Shown one piece after another: positions 1 through 9,179 of a DNA stretch of 64,000 bases. The notes below the pieces were generated by a model, which saw only the letters and a program-made list of their open reading frames with translations, was not told the DNA's origin and searched no databases. Numbering within the stretch: the first letter of the stretch is position 1; every line of letters begins with the position of its first letter. Source of the stretch: Bordetella genomosp. 12. GTDB taxonomy: Bacteria; Pseudomonadota; Gammaproteobacteria; Burkholderiales; Burkholderiaceae_B. The DNA lies in the NCBI RefSeq assembly GCF_002261355.1, contig NZ_NEVU01000002.1:372001-436000 (forward strand), given 5' to 3'. A program made the translations under genes and the position numbers.

Positions 1-187
1 ACCCCACGAGGAACACCAGCGTCAGGGCAGCAACAAACAGAAAAACAACGAGCGGAAGTCCATGCAGTTTCTCCAGAGATGGATGAACTGAGCCCAGCAA
101 CTTTGATACCTCGTACACTTCTTCGTCCTCCCGCTTTGCTCTCGTATTCGGCGAGGCAGCAGTCTTTTCGTTGATGCCAAGACGCAT
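1..187 (-). CDS. partial unrecognised membrane protein, N-terminus
   Basis: An open frame starts at the ATG at 185-187 on the minus strand and runs off the left edge for 62 codons. An in-frame TAA lies three codons upstream of the ATG, so this is the first possible start. The visible part is a charged, soluble stretch of about 43 residues followed by a hydrophobic helix near residues 44-62 (LPLVVFLFVAALTLVFLVG), which suggests a membrane-anchored protein. No clear Shine-Dalgarno precedes the ATG. I do not recognise the family. It lies in the accessory region beyond the ssrA 3' end. It could be a real gene or a remnant. Confidence 0.35.
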   Translation of the reverse strand, partial: MRLGINEKTAASPNTRAKREDEEVYEVSKLLGSVHPSLEKLHGLPLVVFLFVAALTLVFLVG

Positions 188-846
188 GTAGACGGTTTAT
201 GCCGAGCATCAGGCAGTGATGATGCCTTGCCACTCCCCAGGGGCATCCGGCCTCAGGCGACGCTTTGTCATGTGGGCACCTTGGTGGATAAATCCGAGAC
301 CGTCCGTTTGCGTATATCTATATATTTCGTCACGCAACAATATTGTACGTTAAGGTGGCTACCCGCCAAGTTTGCGATTTAAATAACTACCTGATTCGCA
401 GGATATAATTGACGAAGCTGAGGTCAAGCTGAGTTGTCTGGGAACGAAATTTAATGCGCGCATAAATAAATTTGCGCTGAAAGAAGTTACACCACTTGGT
501 GGCTGGATAAATAAAGCGTATTGGTCTGCGGCAGACAAGGGGTGCGACGAAAGGTTATGGAATGAACGGGCAGTGGGGCGTGATGGTAACCCTCCTTAAT
601 TTTAGTGATTGGCAGAAATAGCAGGACCACGCGTCCACGGCTAACTGCTGTCTGGGGATAAATCTGCCTAGGACCATATTGGGGCCCCCGTAATCGTTGG
701 GCCACACATCTGCAGTGTGACGACGCGCTGTACGTGGTTCAGATCTTTCCAACGATATTGGGATAGCCTTTCTTAGCACATGGTTCTGTTGAACCTCTCG
801 ACGTAAAGACGTCACCGCCTTCGTAGCGGTGCAATTCAGGAGCTAT
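188..846. other. accessory stretch without convincing genes
   Basis: Nothing here is a convincing gene. The part around 300-480 is clearly more AT-rich than the rest of the window, with runs such as atatctatatat, unlike the GC-rich chromosomal genes to the right. Short open frames exist (for example 555-815 on the minus strand, 86 codons) but have no recognisable motif or ribosome binding site. A small hairpin (CACCGC at 813-818 with GCGGTG at 826-831) lies just before the insertion sequence. The stretch looks like eroded horizontally acquired DNA. That is an inference from composition and position. Confidence 0.5.
843..846. repeat. target-site duplication CTAT, left copy
   Basis: CTAT immediately precedes the left inverted repeat, and the same four bases follow the right end at 2059-2062. 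Four bases fits the 3-5 bp duplications made by IS3-family transposases. The matching copies suggest a simple, fairly recent insertion with no later rearrangement across the element. Confidence 0.7.
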
Positions 847-897
847 TGTATTGACCCAGTGAAAACCTGCTCACGTCATAATTGAGGAAGTACGACG

Positions 898-1212
898 ATG
901 AGCATGAAGATGGAAGACGATATCAAGCGATGGACAGCCAAACGCAAGAGCGCATTGGTGCTGGAGATCATTCAAGGCAAGACCACGGTCTCCGAGGCGA
1001 GCCGGCAATACGACCTGGCGCCCTCCGAGGTCGAGCAATGGGTCGATGACGCCAAGCGAGGCATGGAGAACGCGCTTCGTGCGAACCCGCTGGATATCAA
1101 AGAGCAGTACGAACGCCAGCTCAAGGATCTGCAAGAGGCCTATGGCGAGGCGATGCTGGAGCTGCGTGCGAGAAAAAAGCTGCAAGCCCTGTTGGACGAG
1201 GAAGGGAAATGA
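898..1212 (+). CDS. IS3-family OrfA (helix-turn-helix subunit)
   Basis: This 104-residue protein is the upstream frame of the insertion sequence and supplies the DNA-binding part of the transposase. Residues about 10-50 contain a helix-turn-helix pattern (KRKSALVLEII...VSEASRQYDLAPSEVEQWV), followed by a charged helix that probably mediates multimerisation, as in other IS3 OrfA proteins. Near its end the frame holds A AAA AAG (1173-1179) in the correct phase for a -1 ribosomal shift, and that shift leads straight into the orfB frame with no intervening stop. Its stop also overlaps the orfB ATG in an ATGA motif. Confidence 0.88.
   Translation: MSMKMEDDIKRWTAKRKSALVLEIIQGKTTVSEASRQYDLAPSEVEQWVDDAKRGMENALRANPLDIKEQYERQLKDLQEAYGEAMLELRARKKLQALLDEEGK
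1173..1179 (+). promoter_or_regulatory. A6G programmed -1 frameshift site
   Basis: The heptamer AAAAAAG is read as A AAA AAG in the orfA frame, the classic slippery sequence of IS3-family elements. After a -1 slip, the reading frame from 1179 to the orfB ATG at 1209 contains no stop codon, so an OrfAB fusion transposase can be made. A stimulatory downstream structure was not modelled. Confidence 0.75.
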
Positions 1213-2030
1213 TCCTTCGCGTGCAGCAGGGCTTGGCCGATGATGGCTTTGATGTTCCGCTGACTAAGCTGTGCCGTTGGTTCGGTGTGCCCAGGCGCAC
1301 GGTGTACTACCGGTCGGTCAAATCACCCGCCAAGATCGATCCCAAGTATGCCGAGCCGATCAAGGCCTTGATCGAAGAGTCACCGTCGTTTGGCTATCGC
1401 ACGGTGGCCTATCTGTTGGGGTTCAACAAGAACACGGTGCAGCGCATCTTCCAGCTTAAGGGTTGGCAGGTTCGCAAGAGGCCGATTGGCTTCAGGCCCC
1501 GGATTCAAGCGCTGCCGTCGGTGGCCTCCCTGCCAAACGAACGCTGGTCGACGGATATGTGTCGGGTCTGGGCCGGCCGTGATGGCTGGGCGACCTTGGC
1601 ACTGGTGATTGACTGCCATACCCGGGAACTGCTGGGCTGGCATCTGTCGCGCAGTGGCAAGGCCTGCACGGCTGGCAGCGCGCTGGAGCATGCGCTGATT
1701 GCCCGGTTCGGCACCTTAGGTCGTGTTCCCGAACCGTTTCTGCTTCGGTCAGACAACGGCTTGGTTTTCTGCAGCCGCAGCTACACAGCATTGGTACGCA
1801 GTTATGGACTACGCCAGGAGTTCATCACGCCGCATTGCCCACAGCAAAACGGCATGGTTGAACGTGTCATCCGAACACTTAAAGAACAGTGCGTGCACCG
1901 GCACCGCTTCGAAACCCTACAGCACGCCAGCCGCGCAATCGGCGACTGGATCAGCTTTTATAACCATCGACGCCCACATCAGGCGCTGAAGATGATGACT
2001 CCGGCTCAGGCATTCGCTTTAGCCGCTTAA
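1209..2030 (+). CDS. IS3-family OrfB transposase (DDE catalytic subunit)
   Basis: This 273-residue protein has an rve-type integrase core. The catalytic triad is visible: D116 in WSTDMCRV, D182 in RSDNGLVF and E218 in NGMVERVIR. The last two are separated by 35 residues, as in IS3 DD(35)E transposases. An HTH_21-like segment (residues about 45-95) precedes the core, and the C-terminal YNHRRPHQAL motif is typical of the family. The ATG at 1209 overlaps the orfA stop. Active transposase is probably the OrfAB product of the -1 frameshift. Full length, with no frameshift or stop. Confidence 0.94.
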   Translation: MILRVQQGLADDGFDVPLTKLCRWFGVPRRTVYYRSVKSPAKIDPKYAEPIKALIEESPSFGYRTVAYLLGFNKNTVQRIFQLKGWQVRKRPIGFRPRIQALPSVASLPNERWSTDMCRVWAGRDGWATLALVIDCHTRELLGWHLSRSGKACTAGSALEHALIARFGTLGRVPEPFLLRSDNGLVFCSRSYTALVRSYGLRQEFITPHCPQQNGMVERVIRTLKEQCVHRHRFETLQHASRAIGDWISFYNHRRPHQALKMMTPAQAFALAA

Positions 2031-2058
2031 CCTGTGCAGGTTCTGCTGGGTCAATACA

Positions 2059-2062
2059 CTAT
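2059..2062. repeat. target-site duplication CTAT, right copy
   Basis: This is the partner of the CTAT at 843-846 and directly follows the right inverted repeat, which ends in ACA at 2058. The remaining bases to about 2100 (before the ssrA terminator) hold no gene and no obvious repeat. Confidence 0.7.
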
Positions 2063-2100
2063 TGCCCAGTAGCCGCGCCAGCTCAAGGGGAAACGGCCAA

Positions 2101-2132
2101 AAAAAAATCCCAATCGGTCAAGGTTGGGATTT
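2101..2132 (-). terminator. rho-independent terminator of ssrA
   Basis: On the minus strand the hairpin AAATCCCAA (2124-2132) / TTGGGATTT (2105-2113) has a 10-base loop and runs into a T tract (complement of the A run at 2098-2107). It lies 8 bases beyond the tmRNA 3' end, so it should end ssrA transcription before the accessory region. Confidence 0.85.
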
Positions 2133-2140
2133 CAGGTATT

Positions 2141-2530
2141 TGGTGGAGCCGGGGGGAATTGAACCCCCGTCCGCAAGCCCTCCACAGTCAGTTCTACATG
2201 CTTAGTCGATCTATTTGGATTTAACCCCGGACTTAGCCGATCAACGGGCCGGACCGAGGCGATTCACGTAATTTAAATCTGAGCCGTGTGACCCCAGCGC
2301 AGACCGATTCCTTGTGAATAACGTTGCTGTGGTTCGAGGGTTGCCCCCCTAGGAAGTTGCCTTCCTCCACCTGACCCAAGGACAGATCAGTGCAACGGCT
2401 CACCGCTTAAGCGGCGAGAGCGAAACGCTCGTCGTTGGCGTTTGTTTTGTTTCCAGTGGATTTACGAGCTTACTGGTGCTCGGCATGCCCTGAGCTGCTT
2501 CATGACCCACGTCGAATCCGGATCGGCCCC
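2141..2530 (-). ncRNA. ssrA: tmRNA (ssrA)
   Basis: This is transfer-messenger RNA, which rescues stalled ribosomes and tags the nascent protein for proteolysis together with SmpB. On the minus strand it begins GGGGCCGATCCGGATTCGAC at 2530. It ends with a T-arm (GGGGGTTCAATTCCCCCC), acceptor stem and encoded CCA at 2143-2141, giving about 390 nt. The tag frame is plain at 2439-2407: ten codons starting with the GCC resume codon encode ANDERFALAA and then TAA. A TACAAT -10-like element (2544-2549) lies upstream. This tag matches the one known from Bordetella. Confidence 0.97.
2407..2439 (-). other. tmRNA proteolysis tag frame (ANDERFALAA)
   Basis: The codons GCC AAC GAC GAG CGT TTC GCT CTC GCC GCT TAA are read on the minus strand inside ssrA. 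The peptide ends ALAA, the degron seen by ClpXP and related proteases. The stop codon lies in the palindrome CCGCTTAAGCGG, as expected for the helix that follows the tag. Confidence 0.96.
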
Positions 2531-2628
2531 TAGGGAACTTCATATTGTACGTGAATTAGGTGCCGGGTGCCGGACTTCGAGTTGGGGCTAGGTTTGCGGT
2601 GTGGCCGGCGCGCCTACCGCGTCGTGGC

Positions 2629-3807
2629 TCAGCTCGCCGCTCCCTGACAGACCGTGGCGCGCGGCGGGTGCCGGCTCCGCAGCAGCAGCGTGAGGGCCAG
2701 CATCAGGGCGGCAAGCAGGATCAGGGCGGAAGCCCAACCCAGGGCATGCAGCCCCAGGTGGTCGATGACGTTGCCGCCCGCGACGGCACCCAGGCCGATG
2801 CCGATGTTGGCGCCAGAGATGTTCAGTGAAGCGGCAAACGCGGGTGCCTGCGGCGCGGATTTCATGACGCGGACGTGGCAGACGATGAACAGGGCGGCTT
2901 GGGCAATGCCCCAGGCGGCCAGCGTCAGCGCCAGGGATGTGGGGGCGCGCATGGCGAAGGTAAGCAAGGCCAGGCTGGCGGCCATGAGGGCAGTGAAGAG
3001 GGCCGTCGCGCCCAACGGGGTTTTGTCGGCTAGTCTGCCGCCCAGGCTGTTGCCCAGGATGCCGATCGCTCCGAATCCCATCATGCTCCAGCCCACGAGG
3101 CGCCCATCCAGGCCGGCCAACCGCTCCAGCATGTCGGCCAGGTAGGTGTAGGCGGTGAACATGCCCGTGAATACCAGGAGGGAGAGCAGTACATGGGCGA
3201 GCACGACGGGGTCGCGCACGATGCGCAGTTGGGCCGACAGGCGCAGGCCGTCACCGGATCTGCGCAACACCGGAAAGCGCCAGGTCAGCAGCAGGGCTTT
3301 GGCGAAGGACAGCCCGGCCAGCAAGGCAAAGGCCGCGCGCCATCCCAGCGCGTCGGAGATGAGTACGCCCAGCGGGATGCCGAACACGGTCGCCGCCACG
3401 ATGCCGAAGGCCACCATGGAAATGGCGCGTCCTGCGTGAGCCGGCCCGACCAGTTCCACGGCCGTGGCGCTGGCCAGCGACCAGAAGACGGGCAAGGCCA
3501 GTGCCGGGACGAAGCGCGCGACGGCCATGATCCAGATATTGGGCGCGCAAGCGGCCAGGATGTTGGATAGCCCGAACAGGATCAGTACGCCGACGAAGAG
3601 GCGTTTGCGTTCGAGTCGGGCAGCCAACGCGGTGAGGAGGGGGCCGGTGCTCGCCACGGTAAAGGCGAACAGGGACACCAGCAGACCGGCCTGCGAAACC
3701 GTGACGTGCAGATCACGCGCCATGGGCGGCAGCAAGCCGATGATGAGGAATTCCGTGGTCAGGATGGTGAATCCTGCCGCGGACAGCAGCATGATGGGTA
3801 GAAGCAT
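2629..3807 (-). CDS. MFS drug/sugar efflux transporter (DHA1, AraJ/YdhP-like)
   Basis: This 392-residue protein is a 12-helix major facilitator of the drug:H+ antiporter-1 type. The N-terminal half carries the family signatures: an LTTEFLIIGLLPPMARDL stretch in helix 1, LAARLERKR in the loop between helices 2 and 3, and FGIPLGVLISDALGWRAAF in helix 5. Its substrate cannot be told from sequence; relatives export drugs, arabinose or unknown compounds. The ATG at 3807 has only a poor ribosome binding site. A second in-frame ATG lies five codons on. A run of 12 C (minus strand) sits 38 bases upstream and may vary expression. No regulator gene is adjacent. Confidence 0.88.
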   Translation of the reverse strand: MLLPIMLLSAAGFTILTTEFLIIGLLPPMARDLHVTVSQAGLLVSLFAFTVASTGPLLTALAARLERKRLFVGVLILFGLSNILAACAPNIWIMAVARFVPALALPVFWSLASATAVELVGPAHAGRAISMVAFGIVAATVFGIPLGVLISDALGWRAAFALLAGLSFAKALLLTWRFPVLRRSGDGLRLSAQLRIVRDPVVLAHVLLSLLVFTGMFTAYTYLADMLERLAGLDGRLVGWSMMGFGAIGILGNSLGGRLADKTPLGATALFTALMAASLALLTFAMRAPTSLALTLAAWGIAQAALFIVCHVRVMKSAPQAPAFAASLNISGANIGIGLGAVAGGNVIDHLGLHALGWASALILLAALMLALTLLLRSRHPPRATVCQGAAS

Positions 3808-3845
3808 GGGTTTCTCGTTGCCGGCTGCCGCTCTGGGCGGTGGGC

Positions 3846-3857
3846 GGGGGGGGGGGG
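3846..3857. repeat. G12 (C12 on gene strand) homopolymer upstream of MFS gene
   Basis: Twelve consecutive G bases on the plus strand lie 38-49 bases upstream of the transporter ATG. Tracts of this length slip readily during replication. In Bordetella, poly-C tracts in fim promoters and in bvgS are known phase-variation switches. The tract is not inside an open coding frame with an upstream start: that frame has no ATG, GTG, TTG or CTG between its upstream TAG and the ATG at 3807. Any effect would therefore be on transcription or the leader. Confidence 0.8.
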
Positions 3858-4049
3858 CGGTACAAAAGCGGGTAGGGCAGCTGGTGCTGGCTGCCGCCTG
3901 GGGCGCGAAGGGATGACGCTGAGGAGGCTATTGTCCGCCACCCGCGCGACGCGATAAAGGCGTGGGCGCCGCCAGGACTGGTTGATCAGGACGAACAATC
4001 GCCGGGTCGGGCATCGCAGGGGCGGGGCATGCCGGCGCGGGGGGCCGGC

Positions 4050-4070
4050 GCTTGCGCCATGGGCGCAAGC
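4050..4070 (-). terminator. hairpin downstream of gph
   Basis: A perfect 9-bp stem, GCTTGCGCC (4050-4058) with GGCGCAAGC (4062-4070), has an ATG triplet as loop and lies 15 bases beyond the gph stop. It has no T run, so it may be a weak terminator or only stabilise the 3' end. The rest of the gap from 3858 to 4084 shows nothing else. Confidence 0.45.
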
Positions 4071-4084
4071 GGCCGTGCCGGGGA

Positions 4085-4759
4085 TCAGGCCGGGTCGCGC
4101 GGCAGCAGCGGGCGAATGGCGTCCCAGAGGGCCAGCGGCGAGTCGACGCGGGCTTCGGCCTGCCACGCGGCAATGTCTTCGTCGGCATCGACATAGCCGT
4201 ATGCCGCTGCGATGGCGGGCATGCCGGCGGCATGAGCGGACTGGATGTCGCGCAGGTCGTCGCCCACATAGACGCAACGGTGGGTCGGGAACCCCGCCTG
4301 TTCGGCAGCAAAGAGCAAGGGCAAGGGGTGGGGCTTGGCGTGCGCGGTGGTGTCGCCGCAAACCAGGACGGCGGTATCGCGCATCAGGCCCAGGTGCTCG
4401 ACGATAGGCAGGGTCAGGTGGGTGACTTTGTTGGTGACGATGCCCCAGGCTAAGCCCTGGGCGCGGATGTGTTTGAGCAGATCGGCGATGCCGGGAAAGA
4501 GCTGGCTTTGCTGCGTGGAACCTTCTGCGTAGTCGGCGATGAACTGCAGGCGCGTGGCCTCGTAGTCTGCGTCGCCGGGCTTGAGGTCCAGGGCCACGCG
4601 CAGCAGGCCGCGCGCGCCTTGCGAGGCCACCGGGCGCAGCAACTCATAGGGCAGGGCTTGCAGTCCGCGGCGCGTGCGCTGCCGGTTGGCTGCCGCAGCT
4701 AGGTCGGGGGCGGTATCGGCCAGGGTGCCGTCGAAGTCAAACAGTATCAGCGCGCTCAT
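4085..4759 (-). CDS. gph: phosphoglycolate phosphatase, HAD superfamily
   Basis: This 224-residue cytoplasmic HAD hydrolase removes phosphate from 2-phosphoglycolate, formed for example during DNA repair and redox stress. HAD motif I is FDFDGTLAD near residues 7-15, with nucleophile D8 and acid/base D10. Motif II is IVTNK near 107-111, the motif III lysine is in AHAKPHP (K142), and motif IV is VGDDLRD near 165-171. The start is the ATG at 4757-4759, which overlaps the ubiG stop as ATGA, indicating translational coupling. A much longer open frame upstream overlaps ubiG and is not coding. Some members act on pyridoxal phosphate or other small phosphates. Confidence 0.92.
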   Translation of the reverse strand: MSALILFDFDGTLADTAPDLAAAANRQRTRRGLQALPYELLRPVASQGARGLLRVALDLKPGDADYEATRLQFIADYAEGSTQQSQLFPGIADLLKHIRAQGLAWGIVTNKVTHLTLPIVEHLGLMRDTAVLVCGDTTAHAKPHPLPLLFAAEQAGFPTHRCVYVGDDLRDIQSAHAAGMPAIAAAYGYVDADEDIAAWQAEARVDSPLALWDAIRPLLPRDPA

Positions 4760-5481
4760 TTGCGGGTTGCCATCAGGTAGTTGACCGAGGTGTTGGCCGA
4801 CAGGGAGTAAATCTGCGTGATCGGGTTGTATTCCATGCCGCGCATGCCCGAGGGTGTCAGGCCTGCCTGGCGCGCGGACGTGGCCAGTTCGCTGGGCTTG
4901 ATGAAGTGTTCGTAGCTGTGGGTGCCGCGCGGCAGCAGGCGCAGCAGATACTCGGCGCCCACGATGGCGAACAGGAAAGATTTGGGGTTGCGGTTCAGGG
5001 TCGAGAAGAACACCCAGCCGCCAGGTTTGACCAGCGCGGCGCAGGCGCGCACGACCGACGCGGGATCGGGGACGTGTTCGAGCATTTCCATGCAGGTCAC
5101 GATGTCGTACTGGCCGGGTTGTTCGGCGGCGAGTTCCTCGACCGGCACGGCGCGATACTCGACTTTGACGCCGGATTCCAGGCCATGCAGGCGGGCGATC
5201 TTGAGGGATTTTTCCGCCAGGTCGATGCCGGTGACCTCGGCGCCTGCCTGCGCCATGGCTTCGGAGAGGATGCCGCCGCCGCAACCGACATCGAGCACCC
5301 GCCGCCCGCGCAGGCTGCCCGCTGCCTCCTGTATCCATTCCAGCCGCAGCGGGTTGATGGCGTGCAGGGGCTTGAACTCGCTTTCCGGATCCCACCAGCG
5401 CGCGGCCAGGGCACTGAATTTGTCCAATTCGGCCTGATCGACGTTGACGTTTGGGCGGGAAGAGGGGGCGGCTGTGGTCAT
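4756..5481 (-). CDS. ubiG: ubiquinone biosynthesis O-methyltransferase
   Basis: UbiG performs both O-methylations of ubiquinone biosynthesis using S-adenosylmethionine and usually associates with the inner membrane. The protein has 241 residues. The SAM-binding motif I is VLDVGCGGGILSEAMA around residues 62-77, and the downstream MEMLEHVPDP motif is typical. The ATG at 5479-5481 is chosen because the next start upstream (5517) falls inside the ompA terminator hairpin. Its stop overlaps the gph ATG. Expression may come from a promoter after the terminator or from read-through from ompA; no clear promoter was seen. Confidence 0.94.
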   Translation of the reverse strand: MTTAAPSSRPNVNVDQAELDKFSALAARWWDPESEFKPLHAINPLRLEWIQEAAGSLRGRRVLDVGCGGGILSEAMAQAGAEVTGIDLAEKSLKIARLHGLESGVKVEYRAVPVEELAAEQPGQYDIVTCMEMLEHVPDPASVVRACAALVKPGGWVFFSTLNRNPKSFLFAIVGAEYLLRLLPRGTHSYEHFIKPSELATSARQAGLTPSGMRGMEYNPITQIYSLSANTSVNYLMATRK

Positions 5482-5499
5482 GGGCGTGGGTAAAGGACG

Positions 5500-5527
5500 A
5501 AAAAAAGGGCCTCGCATTGCGAGGCCC
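5500..5527 (-). terminator. rho-independent terminator of ompA
   Basis: Read on the minus strand, GGGCCTCGC (5527-5519) pairs with GCGAGGCCC (5515-5507) in a 9-bp perfect stem with a 3-base loop, followed by seven T. It lies 28 bases after the ompA stop. It separates ompA from ubiG-gph and rules out the longer ubiG start. Confidence 0.93.
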
Positions 5528-5554
5528 TCATTGTAGCGGCTAGCGCTGCAATGT

Positions 5555-6136
5555 TTAGTTGCGACGGCTACCGACGATCTCGATTTCCACGCGACGGTTA
5601 CGTGCGCGGCCTTCGGCGGTCTTGTTGGTCGCGATCGGCTGAGCTTCGCCCTTGCCTTCCGTGTAGATACGGTTCGGGTCGATGCCCTTGCTAACCAGGT
5701 AAGCCTTGACCGAAGCAGCGCGGCGGTCGGAGAGCTTCAGGTTGTAGGCTTCGGTACCGATCGAGTCGGTGTGGCCGACAGCGATGATGGTTTCCAGATC
5801 GATGGCCTTGGCTTGCTGGGCGACTTGGTCCAGCAGCTGGCGACCTTCCGGCTTCAGCACGGACTTGTCGAAGTCAAAGAACGTGTCAGCATTGAACACG
5901 ACCTTGGCGGCCATGGGAGCGGGCTTTGCCTTTTGAGCGACCGGAACACCGTCGCAACCGGGGATGCCGGTAGCCGGGGTCCAGAACGCATCGCGCCAGC
6001 ACAGTTCGTTCGTGCCGTTCTTCCAAACGTTGCCGAACGGATTGCGCCAGTTGTCCACCGTCTGAGCCGAGGCTACACCAGAGGCCGTGACAGCGGCGAA
6101 GGCAAGCGCCAGAGCGAATTTGGAGGGTTTGTTCAT
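5555..6136 (-). CDS. ompA: OmpA-family outer membrane/peptidoglycan-binding protein
   Basis: This 193-residue exported protein has a signal peptide of 24 residues (cleavage after VASA, mature start QTVDNW). A short N-terminal region follows with a possible disulfide pair (CWRDAF, IPGCDG), then an OmpA C-terminal domain from about residue 78. The domain shows the peptidoglycan-binding signatures GHTDSIGTEAYNLKLSDRRA and NRRVEIEI. It lacks the eight-stranded barrel of E. coli OmpA, as known for the short Bordetella OmpA. A strong ribosome binding site (AGGAG) precedes the ATG, and a good sigma-70 promoter and terminator make it a single-gene unit, fitting an abundant envelope protein. Confidence 0.93.
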   Translation of the reverse strand: MNKPSKFALALAFAAVTASGVASAQTVDNWRNPFGNVWKNGTNELCWRDAFWTPATGIPGCDGVPVAQKAKPAPMAAKVVFNADTFFDFDKSVLKPEGRQLLDQVAQQAKAIDLETIIAVGHTDSIGTEAYNLKLSDRRAASVKAYLVSKGIDPNRIYTEGKGEAQPIATNKTAEGRARNRRVEIEIVGSRRN

Positions 6137-6211
6137 GTTTCTCCTCGTTGAGCTTGAAGCTGGATAAGTGACTCGCAGCGAACCCCCGCCGCATATCAGG
6201 AAAACGGGGCC

Positions 6212-6239
6212 AGTATAGCAACGCTCCGAACAGGTTCAA
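6212..6239 (-). promoter_or_regulatory. sigma-70 promoter of ompA
   Basis: On the minus strand TTGAAC (6239-6234) is followed 16 bases later by TATACT (6217-6212). A TG lies one base before the -10, giving an extended -10 TGCTATACT. Transcription would start near 6205, leaving a leader of about 69 nt before the ATG at 6136. Confidence 0.75.
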
Positions 6240-6526
6240 AGGGCCACCACTGGGTCTCCTGCGTGCTGGAAACAATCTTAAGGCATTTGGGGACCTTTGG
6301 CTCCCCTTAAGCCGACCCATTGGCTCAGGATATGACCATTTGGGCACCCGATGCAGAATTCATGTTGGTTTTTGACAACAGGGTTCGGCTGATGGCGCGG
6401 GTCGGGGCACACTTGTCGGCAGGCAAGCTTGGTCCGGTCCGCCGGGGGAGGTTTGCAATCGAATGATAGAATTTCCTGTTTACCCGGCCCGGGTTCCTCC
6501 TTACACACGATTCTGTCGCTATATAT
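6240..6526. promoter_or_regulatory. ompA-gyrA divergent intergenic region with hairpin and gyrA promoter candidate
   Basis: The 390-bp gap between the divergent genes holds the ompA promoter at its left. It also holds a hairpin-forming stretch at about 6277-6311 (CTTAAGG ... CCTTAAG with a GC-rich interior) and, near gyrA, an extended -10 candidate TGATAGAAT (6464-6472) with no good -35. That would start the gyrA transcript near 6479 with a leader of about 50 nt. No open frame in the gap looks like a gene. The hairpin lies outside both predicted transcripts and its role is unknown. Confidence 0.45.
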
Positions 6527-9172
<2,646 letters not shown>

Positions 9173-9179
9173 GCAAGAG

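Larger units (their letters stand above)
847..2058 (+). mobile_element. intact IS3-family insertion sequence
   Basis: The element is 1212 bp and bounded by imperfect inverted repeats of about 26 bp (847-873 and 2033-2058). Both repeats begin TGTATTGACCCAG when read inward, with the TG...CA ends typical of IS3. A 4-bp direct repeat, CTAT, flanks it at 843-846 and 2059-2062 and is the likely target duplication. Inside are two overlapping frames, orfA and orfB, with an A6G slippery heptamer at 1173-1179. Both frames are intact, so the element could still be mobile. I cannot name the exact IS. Confidence 0.93.

Noticed and set aside
555-815. 86-codon minus-strand frame in the accessory region
   Set aside because: No binding site, no motif and no clear codon bias; most likely chance.
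2141-2175. tRNA gene suggested by the T-arm and CCA end
   Set aside because: This is the tRNA-like 3' part of tmRNA; the 5' half and tag frame at 2407-2530 belong to the same RNA.
5482-5517. Longer N-terminus for UbiG from an ATG at 5517
   Set aside because: That ATG is in the loop of the ompA terminator hairpin and the extra 12 residues are not typical of UbiG.
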